NCBI GenBank assembly: GCA_948663575.1
Contig: CAPNAV010000038.1
Coordinates: 1 to 6,881 of the forward strand
Length of the DNA: 6,881 nucleotides
Source: an uncultured Candidatus Saccharibacteria bacterium
GTDB lineage: Bacteria > Patescibacteriota > Saccharimonadia > Saccharimonadales > Saccharimonadaceae
Direction of reading: 5' to 3'
Shown: positions 1-5,251 of the stretch, piece after piece
Layout of the letters: every line of letters starts with the position of its first letter
Position numbering within the stretch: the stretch's first letter is position 1
Position numbers and translations under genes: made by a program
Notes under the pieces: generated by a model
The model's database searches: none
Seen by the model: the letters and a program-made list of their open reading frames with translations, nothing else
Told to the model about the DNA's origin: nothing

Positions 1-11
1 GGGTGGTTGAG

Positions 12-36
12 CGCTCCGCCACTTCGTAGCGGAGCG
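12..36. repeat. Perfect 8-bp inverted repeat at the left edge
   Basis: Arms CGCTCCGC (12-19) and GCGGAGCG (29-36) are perfectly complementary around a 9-nt loop. No T-run follows on either strand, so it is not a complete intrinsic terminator. Two short plus frames are open into the left edge, one stopping at 25-27 and one at 91-93; either could be the tail of a neighbouring gene, but neither is long enough to judge. The stretch from the next hairpin to 237 holds only weak inverted repeats (GATCCG at 126-131 with CGGATC at 157-162) and no gene that I can support. Confidence 0.35.
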
Positions 37-50
37 AGGCTGGAAGCCGT

Positions 51-84
51 CAAGAAAATCCGCCCCGGTAGTACTGGGGCGGAT
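51..84 (-). terminator. Intrinsic terminator, minus strand
   Basis: A 9-bp perfect stem, ATCCGCCCC (58-66) with GGGGCGGAT (76-84), encloses a 9-nt loop. Read on the minus strand it is followed at once by a U-rich tract (ATTTTCTTG, complement of 51-59), the form of a Rho-independent terminator. On the plus strand the following bases are AGTGATTAG, so plus-strand termination is less likely. It lies about 150 nt past the stop of the minus-strand gene at 238-912 and is the first strong hairpin there, so it probably ends that transcript and leaves a long 3' untranslated region. Confidence 0.6.
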
Positions 85-237
85 AGTGATTAGTGCATTT
101 TCGTTTGCGCTAAGGCAGGCGCAAGGATCCGTTATAGAGAGTCTCAACCCCAAGAGCGGATCAAGGATTCGCCACGAGAACTGATGTCGACCGTTGTCTT
201 GCTAATAATTGCCTATCCGTCCAATCAAGGCGTGCGT

Positions 238-912
238 CTACTCCGCTTTCGAGCCACTTTTACAGGCGCATCCGCAGTGACATTTGCTCATCAGCTTGGC
301 GACGCCAAGAAGCCACTGAACGTTTTTGGCGGTCAAGCGACGCTTGAGAACGGGGTCATTCTCGGCGAGAATGATATCCATCATGTCACCGTGAACTTTA
401 ACCACGATTCTTGCTTCTTCAATGACCTCATTCTGCGCCAGCAGCTGTCTGCTTAATTCGCTACACTCGACATAGCGTCTCACTTCAATCAGCTCATCAG
501 GAGTCATGTCGTAATCGATATGACTCCTACTCTCAATATGAAGCCTCCAGACCTGCTTTTCTAAGCTGGAGTACCACCCTAGCTTGGTGATGCGATCGCT
601 CAGCAGCTCGACGCCAACCAAAAACTGTTGGGTCTGATAGAAGCGGATTAAGCTCGCTATCTCATCAGCATGAATAGGCTCAGACAGACGAATACAATCC
701 ACACGTTTCTGAAACGCATCTTTCTCGATCTGAGAATTGCCATGATGAACAGCGATAGCGCGAGCAAAGTAATCCTTGGCCGGCTCTATCTCGACCTTCA
801 GGCCGCTCTTCTCGGCTTCGGCTAAGGTATCCGCGAGCAGCTGCTTAAGCCGCTGGCGCTCTGTGTCATCTCTTGCTTCAATCTGAAAGTCTTTTAACAT
901 GTCTTCTGTCAT
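238..912 (-). CDS. Hypothetical protein with C-terminal CxCxCxC motif
   Basis: I do not recognise this 224-residue protein. It looks soluble: there is no signal peptide or membrane segment, and the composition is charged and mostly helix-compatible. Residues 1-40 are rich in Glu, Asp, Lys and Arg and likely form a helix; 140-205 look like further helices. The last 14 residues stand out: Cys211, Cys213, Cys215 and Cys217 alternate with His212, Gly214 and Ala216, followed by a Lys/Ser/Gly tail. Such a cluster could bind a soft metal (Zn, Cu) or sense redox state, but this is inference. The start at 912 is supported by AGGAGG about 10 nt upstream and by a promoter about 100 nt upstream. A second Met at residue 5 has no better site. 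The gene seems to be transcribed alone, ending at the hairpin near position 58. Coding status is fairly sure from length, SD and promoter; function is unknown. Confidence 0.8.
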   Translation of the reverse strand: MTEDMLKDFQIEARDDTERQRLKQLLADTLAEAEKSGLKVEIEPAKDYFARAIAVHHGNSQIEKDAFQKRVDCIRLSEPIHADEIASLIRFYQTQQFLVGVELLSDRITKLGWYSSLEKQVWRLHIESRSHIDYDMTPDELIEVRRYVECSELSRQLLAQNEVIEEARIVVKVHGDMMDIILAENDPVLKRRLTAKNVQWLLGVAKLMSKCHCGCACKSGSKAE

Positions 913-916
913 TTTT

Positions 917-932
917 CTATACCCTCCTATAG
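917..932 (-). promoter_or_regulatory. SD sequence inside a small hairpin loop
   Basis: On the minus-strand mRNA, CTATA and TATAG form a 5-bp inverted repeat (928-932 with 917-921) around a 6-nt loop GGAGGG, the core of the ribosome binding site for the gene starting at 912. The SD-to-ATG spacing is about 9-10 nt. The stem is all A-U except one pair, so it should be weak and may only present the SD in an open loop. The inverted repeat is visible; any regulatory role is inference. Confidence 0.5.
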
Positions 933-1012
933 ATAGTTTTTTCAGAACAAAAAAGCCTAGCTCTACTGTTACACTAAACCAATAAGTGCGAGAGTTTTTG
1001 CTCTATCTTCTT

Positions 1013-1041
1013 ATATTAGCACACTTTTCCAAAAAAGTCAA
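1013..1041 (-). promoter_or_regulatory. Promoter of the CxCxCxC protein gene
   Basis: On the minus strand a -35 box TTGACT (1036-1041) is followed by exactly 17 bp and a -10 box TAATAT (1013-1018). TGC directly before the -10 makes it an extended -10. The predicted transcript start is near 1005, giving a 5' leader of about 90 nt before the ATG at 912. This is a close match to a housekeeping sigma-70 type promoter. Between it and the remnant gene at 1158 lies AT-rich sequence with no other feature that I can support. Confidence 0.75.
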
Positions 1042-1157
1042 TAGAGAAATGCTAGGAGATTGAAACTTGCAATGATATATGGGGGAGAAGTATTATTCTA
1101 GCTACATTATTTCACGGATAAGACCTCATTAAATCAAATAGTAAAGAGGGTTTATCA

Positions 1158-1469
1158 TTATCCATTATTAGTAGAGACTAGGCAGCGGAGGGTACGACCA
1201 TAGCGCCGCATTGTATCAGTCCTTGAGGGCGCTATGTACATTGAATCCGAGCTATAGGCGATAGGATTGCCACTTACACCTAAGCTTGATGACCAAAAAA
1301 TGCTTTCCGTGCCTATTCCTCCGATGACAACACTATAGCTTTTTCCTCCAGTACGCCCGAAAAAGACTGGGGATAACGCAACATTATAAGTTGCCTCTTC
1401 ACTTTCTGGTAGAGTAACACCTTCATTGATGAGCCAACTTTGACTGGGCGTAAGATCATCGCTCACCAA
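1158..1469 (-). pseudogene. 5'-truncated FISUMP-type domain protein remnant
   Basis: The 103-residue frame resembles the C-terminal half of the Fibrobacter succinogenes major paralogous (FISUMP, TIGR02145 / Fib_succ_major) domain. It carries a hydrophobic-aromatic strand (ALSPVFF), a Gly-rich turn, FWSSS, a YSSDSMYI strand, and the terminal RRYGRTLRCL that matches the family's usual ending, G-x-x-x-R-C-l/v. Intact members are secreted or surface proteins with a full domain of roughly 170 residues plus a signal peptide or lipoprotein anchor. Here the frame opens only at 1487, just after an in-frame TAG at 1488-1490. The sole start is a TTG at 1467-1469 with no SD, and no good promoter lies upstream. 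The N-terminal half and export signal are therefore missing. The 3' end is neat, with three tandem stops TAA-TGA-TAA (1152-1160). Likely a decayed gene left by a deletion; a short real gene cannot be excluded. Family assignment is by remembered motif only. Confidence 0.5.
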
Positions 1470-1537
1470 ATCATATTTTAACCAAGACTAAGATATATTA
1501 ATAACGTCAGAGCGTATTATCTAGAATCTGCGCGAGT

Positions 1538-1566
1538 TTGCTATTTTGTTGTAAGCTTGCTATAAT
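1538..1566 (+). promoter_or_regulatory. Promoter of the hydrolase-ATPase operon
   Basis: The -35 box TTGCTA (1538-1543), an exact 17-bp spacer and a perfect -10 box TATAAT (1561-1566), preceded by TGC, form an extended -10 promoter. Transcription should start near 1573, so the leader before the ATG at 1595 is only about 22 nt. The -10 box overlaps an in-frame ATG at 1565-1567, which would therefore not be in the transcript; this rules against the longer starts at 1538 or 1565. Confidence 0.75.
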
Positions 1567-1594
1567 GAGAAAAATTAGAGAGGTAGTGGAAAAT

Positions 1595-2515
1595 ATGAAA
1601 AGGGAGGAATTTAGGCTGAAAAGTGCGCACGACGGTCTTGATTTAGGAGTGAGTTTGCGTATTCCAGAAGGAGAGCCGCGGGGGATTTTGCAGGTCGTAC
1701 ATGGGATGGCCGAGCATCGTCAGCGCTATCATGATTTCATGGATTTTGCGGCGGAACATGGGTATGTGGCTATTATTCACGATCATCGCGGTCATGGTGA
1801 GAGCGCGGGAATTGAGGACAATTATGGCTTTTTTGGCAAAAATGGGGTGGACGGATTAATTAATGATACTTTTCAGGTGACGGAATATGTCAAAAACCGC
1901 TTTCCGGGGTTAAAATTAACTCTTTTTGGGCATAGTATGGGCTCGCTAGTAGTTCGTAGTTACATGAAAAAATATGACCGCAGCGTAACGTCACTAGTGG
2001 TATGCGGCTCGCCTAGTAAGCGTTTAGGGGCTTCTGCGGGCAAATTGATAGCAAAATTCTTGCAAATTTTCCTAAGTGAGCGACATCGAAGTAATTTTCT
2101 GAATAAGATGGCCTTTGGTGGCTATTTAAAGAATTTTCCGGAGGCAAAAAGTCCAAGTGCCTGGATTGCGAGCAATGAGGCCGTAGTGGAGGCATTTGAC
2201 GCAGACCCGAGAGATGGATTTGTTTTTACGCTGAATGGATTTGAGGCGCTATTCGGGCTAGTTAAGCGCACTTATAGCAAGAAAGGCTGGGGGATGAAAA
2301 ATCCAGGCGCGCCAATTTTCTTTATTGCTGGCGCAAATGACCCCTGTATTATTAGCAAGCAAGACTTCGAAAAAGCGGTGAATTTTATGCGCGAACGAGG
2401 ATACACAGACGTCGAGAGCAAGCTATATCCGGGAATGAGGCATGAAATCTTGAATGAAACCGGCAAGCAGGAAGTATGGCAAGACGTGATTGATTGGATG
2501 GAGAGAAAGGTATAG
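1595..2515 (+). CDS. Alpha/beta hydrolase, monoacylglycerol lipase / lysophospholipase type
   Basis: The 306-residue protein belongs to the serine aminopeptidase S33 / Hydrolase_4 family, whose members cleave monoacylglycerols or lysophospholipids. The full triad is visible: nucleophile Ser114 in GHSMG (112-116), Asp249 in GANDP, and His283 in GMRHEILNE. The oxyanion region HGMAEH (36-41) and DHRGHG (63-68) are typical of the family, and the length is normal. A cap region lies at about 140-230. There is no signal peptide, so it should act in the cytoplasm or at the inner membrane face. The start at 1595 was chosen because the promoter -10 covers the ATG at 1565; a weak purine-rich SD (AGAGG) lies about 12 nt upstream. 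It is the first gene of an operon, with the cation ATPase starting one base after its stop. A lineage lacking fatty-acid synthesis could use such an enzyme to obtain fatty acids from host lipids, but this is inference. The exact substrate cannot be read from sequence. Confidence 0.9.
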   Translation: MKREEFRLKSAHDGLDLGVSLRIPEGEPRGILQVVHGMAEHRQRYHDFMDFAAEHGYVAIIHDHRGHGESAGIEDNYGFFGKNGVDGLINDTFQVTEYVKNRFPGLKLTLFGHSMGSLVVRSYMKKYDRSVTSLVVCGSPSKRLGASAGKLIAKFLQIFLSERHRSNFLNKMAFGGYLKNFPEAKSPSAWIASNEAVVEAFDADPRDGFVFTLNGFEALFGLVKRTYSKKGWGMKNPGAPIFFIAGANDPCIISKQDFEKAVNFMRERGYTDVESKLYPGMRHEILNETGKQEVWQDVIDWMERKV

Positions 2516-2516
2516 G

Positions 2517-5051
2517 ATGGCGAATTTTTATAATCAGACTACCAAGGAAGTGCTTGGCGAGTTTTCTACCGATCCTGTAAAAGGCCTTAGCAGTAAGGAA
2601 GTCGAGAAAAGACGCGAGACTCATGGTCCCAATTCCCTAAAGGTGGCCGAGACTCCATTATGGCGAAAACTAATCGAGCCATTTATAGATATTTTCATGG
2701 TAATTCTGTTGATTGCGTTAGTGCTTTCGGCAATACAGCAGAACTGGCTAGAGGCGATTACAATTGGGGTGATTATTATAGTTGATGCAGTTATTTATTA
2801 TGTACAGAGATTTTCGACTGAAAGAATTCTCAAGTCCCTAAAACGCAGTACGATTCAAACCGTAGCAGTGCGCCGTGACGGCGAGGAAAAGGCAATCGAA
2901 GCTGAAGAATTAGTACCTGGAGATATTGTAATTTTGCGCGAGGGGGATCGTATTCCGGCGGATGGACGGATTTTGGCAGAATCAGGACTGTTATCTAACG
3001 AGTCGATGTTGACGGGCGAAGCGGAGGCGATCGCCAAAGATGCAAAGGCGATTTCTGGAGTCAAGAAGGTTTATGAACAACGTAATATGGTATTCTCGGG
3101 TTCGTTTGTGATTACTGGAAAGGGTGAATTTATCGTCACTGCAACCGGAAACAATACCGAGTATGGCCGAATTGCTTCCCTGGCCTCGTCGCTTGGCGAA
3201 GGTAGCCCGATTGAAGCAAAAATGAATAAGTTGGTGGCTCAGATTGCCGTGGTGGTGGTGATTTTGGCGATTATAGTATTAGTGATTCAGTTGATTGATA
3301 AAATTCCGTTGCTTGAAGCGTTAGAATTTACCCTAGCAATGATCGTCTCGGCGGTGCCAGAGGGCTTGCCGATTGCGATTTCAATTATTTTGGCACTATG
3401 CGCGAAACGTATGGCAAAGAAAAATGCCCTGATTAAGGAGTTGCAGGCGATTGAGTCAATTGGGATTGTTACAACGATCGCGAGCGATAAGACCGGGACT
3501 CTGACCGAAAATCGGCTAGAAATGCGCGAAATATGGTCACCGACACTGAAGCCTAAGGACTTTCAGAATCGGATTGCACAGGCAGCATTGCCAGATTTGA
3601 CAACAGACGAACGTGGCGCCTCGACAATCGTAAACGACCCGCTAGACGTCTGCATGCTGGAATATTTGACTAAAAATGGCAATACAGGAGCAATGCTTGA
3701 ACCAATCAAGATATATGCTTTCGACCAAAGCCTGAAAATGTCGGGAAACTTATATCAATGCGAAAACACGGGTTTCACCTTAGTAGTAAAAGGTGCGCCG
3801 GAGGTGATTCTCGGAAGAGTGCGCTTGAGTCAGAAAGAAAGAGCGGAGGCAGAGTCTAAGCTGACGGAGTTAGCCGGAAAGGGTTATAAAGTTATTGCAA
3901 TAGCTAGTGGAAAGATTAATCATGCGATTAATGAGTTAATGCGACTAGATAGTGACACAACACTACATTTTGATGGGCTTTTTGCAGTGGCAGATACCCT
4001 GCGCAAAGAGGCGCCGACAGCAATCAGACAGTCGGCGCGCATGGGAGTAAAAGTAAAGATGGTGACGGGTGACCATGCCAGCACGTCTTATGCGATTGGT
4101 CAAGAATTAGGGCTAGCAAATGATTCATCGCAAGTATTAGACTGTTCTAAGCTCGGAAACATTAGTGATGACGACCTAATAGATATGGTGAAAACCGTTA
4201 CGATTTTTGCTCGAGTGACGCCAGAGGACAAATATCGAATTCTTTCAGCGATTAAGCAGAGTGAGATTTGCGCAATGACCGGCGATGGCGTAAATGACGT
4301 GCCGGCGCTAGTGGGGGCGCATGTGGGGATTGCGATGGGAGACTCGCCTTCCATCGTGCAAGATGCTGGAGACATTGTACTGTTGGATAATAACTTCAAG
4401 AATATAACCGAAGCAATTAAGGAGAGTCGGACTGTGCTGGCGAATATCCGGAGAATGCTGGGGTATTTACTAGCTACGAACGCTGGCGAAGCTTTGACGA
4501 TGGTAGGTGCGCTACTGATTTCTGGCAATCAGCTACTGACCCCCATCCAGATTCTCTGGATTAATCTAGTCACTGATTCCCTAATGGTGATTCCGGTCGG
4601 ACTTGAGCCGCCCGAGCAAAAGGTGCTAAAGCAAAAACCCGAAGCCAAGGACGCGCCAATTCTGCCGGTGAAAATTCTGGGTAAGATGATTGTCATTGCT
4701 TTGACGATGGCGGCAGGAACTTTAGGAACTTATTATATCGCTAAGGCGGCATTAGGAGATTTAGCGCAGGCGAATACCTTAGCCTTTACGGCGTTAGTGG
4801 TAATGCAATGGGCAAGCGCATTTTCGGCACGAGGCATTTATGAATCAGCTTGGAAACGCCTAAAAGTGGCGCACCGAGGTTTTCATTTGGCTATGCTAGC
4901 GGCGATAGTGCTGCAGATATTGGCGCTGTTTGGGCCGCTCATGGCGGTAGTCAACACGGTCGCAGTGCCGCCACTTGCGCTTATTTGCACGGTCATACTG
5001 GCCTTCTTTGTGCCGCTAGCGATTTTCGAGGGGTGGAAAAAGTTGCAATAA
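2517..5051 (+). CDS. P2-type cation-transporting ATPase, Ca2+-ATPase-like
   Basis: An integral membrane pump of 844 residues that uses ATP through a phospho-aspartate intermediate to export cations, most likely Ca2+. All core motifs are present in order: N-terminal cation-ATPase domain, TGE (166-168) of the actuator, PEGLP (281-285) in M4, DKTGT with phosphorylated Asp324, KGAPE (425-429) of the nucleotide domain, TGDH (517-520), and TGDGVND (588-594). About ten membrane segments fit: roughly 55-73, 77-96, 240-261, 270-296, 646-668, 673-694, 720-742, 753-771, 788-812 and 816-837. The Ca2+ site II residues of SERCA have counterparts: Glu282, Asn683 and Asp687. Asn655 and Glu658 in M5 match site I. 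In M8 the site I Glu is replaced by Gln764, as in plasma-membrane Ca2+ pumps, which suggests one ion per cycle. Minor variants are TGEA for TGES and NDVPAL for NDAPAL. The start at 2517 has AGAAAGG 6 nt upstream and sits one base after the hydrolase stop, suggesting translational coupling. Na+, Mn2+ or H+ transport cannot be excluded. Confidence 0.93.
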   Translation: MANFYNQTTKEVLGEFSTDPVKGLSSKEVEKRRETHGPNSLKVAETPLWRKLIEPFIDIFMVILLIALVLSAIQQNWLEAITIGVIIIVDAVIYYVQRFSTERILKSLKRSTIQTVAVRRDGEEKAIEAEELVPGDIVILREGDRIPADGRILAESGLLSNESMLTGEAEAIAKDAKAISGVKKVYEQRNMVFSGSFVITGKGEFIVTATGNNTEYGRIASLASSLGEGSPIEAKMNKLVAQIAVVVVILAIIVLVIQLIDKIPLLEALEFTLAMIVSAVPEGLPIAISIILALCAKRMAKKNALIKELQAIESIGIVTTIASDKTGTLTENRLEMREIWSPTLKPKDFQNRIAQAALPDLTTDERGASTIVNDPLDVCMLEYLTKNGNTGAMLEPIKIYAFDQSLKMSGNLYQCENTGFTLVVKGAPEVILGRVRLSQKERAEAESKLTELAGKGYKVIAIASGKINHAINELMRLDSDTTLHFDGLFAVADTLRKEAPTAIRQSARMGVKVKMVTGDHASTSYAIGQELGLANDSSQVLDCSKLGNISDDDLIDMVKTVTIFARVTPEDKYRILSAIKQSEICAMTGDGVNDVPALVGAHVGIAMGDSPSIVQDAGDIVLLDNNFKNITEAIKESRTVLANIRRMLGYLLATNAGEALTMVGALLISGNQLLTPIQILWINLVTDSLMVIPVGLEPPEQKVLKQKPEAKDAPILPVKILGKMIVIALTMAAGTLGTYYIAKAALGDLAQANTLAFTALVVMQWASAFSARGIYESAWKRLKVAHRGFHLAMLAAIVLQILALFGPLMAVVNTVAVPPLALICTVILAFFVPLAIFEGWKKLQ

Positions 5052-5103
5052 GCTATCGTGACATTATGAGTTATTCGGCGGAGCCTTGCGTACATTTTTA
5101 TGC

Positions 5104-5132
5104 TTGACATTTTTGACAATGTGTGCTATCAT
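5104..5132 (+). promoter_or_regulatory. Promoter of the DUF6273-like protein gene
   Basis: A consensus -35 TTGACA (5104-5109), an exact 17-bp spacer and -10 TATCAT (5127-5132), extended by a preceding TGC, give a strong housekeeping-type promoter. A second TTGACA at 5113-5118 is too close to this -10 to serve it. CTATC (5126-5130) and GATAG (5135-5139) form an inverted repeat over the -10 and start region that could bind a regulator. Transcription should start near 5139, leaving a leader of about 100 nt. No convincing terminator was seen between the ATPase stop and this promoter, so some readthrough from the operon is possible. Confidence 0.78.
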
Positions 5133-5145
5133 TAGATAGTAATAG

Positions 5146-5182
5146 CCTCGCTAATTTGTTGAGGAGGTTTTTGGTGACATAA
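5146..5182 (+). promoter_or_regulatory. Leader with strong SD and two-codon mini-ORF
   Basis: In the leader of the next gene, GAGGAGG (5161-5167) is followed after 6 nt by GTG-ACA-TAA (5174-5182), a start-stop mini-ORF in the same frame as the main gene. CCTC at 5146-5149 can pair with the GAGG and might hide this SD. A ribosome initiating here would stop after two codons, 57 nt before the real start. Whether this regulates the main gene or is a chance SD-like sequence cannot be decided from one sequence. Confidence 0.3.
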
Positions 5183-5233
5183 TTCCGAAAATCTATTTGC
5201 ACATTAACAGATTAGGGAGAGAGAAAAGGAGGG

Positions 5234-5251
5234 CGTATCATGAATGATACG
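5234..5251. repeat. 18-bp palindrome over the start codon
   Basis: CGTATCAT (5234-5241) and ATGATACG (5244-5251) are perfect inverted arms of 8 bp separated only by GA. The start codon (5240-5242) lies inside, just after the SD AAGGAGGG (5226-5233). A 2-nt loop is poor for an RNA hairpin, so a dimeric DNA-binding protein site is the better reading, but it lies about 100 bp downstream of the promoter. As RNA, with inner pairs opened, it could still hinder initiation. Confidence 0.45.

Noticed and set aside
1..50. tRNA-like D-arm and anticodon-arm pattern (GGTTGAGCGC followed by a CTCCGC/GCGGAG stem)
   Set aside because: The loop is 9 nt, position 33 does not fit, and no T-arm (GGTTCGA) or acceptor stem follows.
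184..456. 90-codon plus-strand open frame
   Set aside because: It lies opposite the better supported minus-strand gene at 238-912, has no SD and has no recognisable product.
937..954. TTTTTT/AAAAAA inverted repeat in the leader of the 238-912 gene as an attenuator
   Set aside because: The stem is all A-T with no GC clamp, and it is likely just a homopolymer coincidence.
2490..2516. Upstream TTG start for the ATPase giving nine extra residues
   Set aside because: The ATG at 2517 has an SD at proper spacing, and the extra residues overlap the hydrolase frame without any family support.
4100..4528. 142-codon minus-strand frame inside the ATPase gene, and similar smaller frames at 2855-3064, 4850-5107, 4883-5119 and 5624-5845
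   Set aside because: They are antisense or out-of-frame shadows of clear genes with no SD or family motif.
5088..5103. Hairpin GCGTA/TATGC after the ATPase gene as a terminator
   Set aside because: The stem is only 5 bp with a G-U pair, its loop holds the T-run, and the -35 box follows directly.
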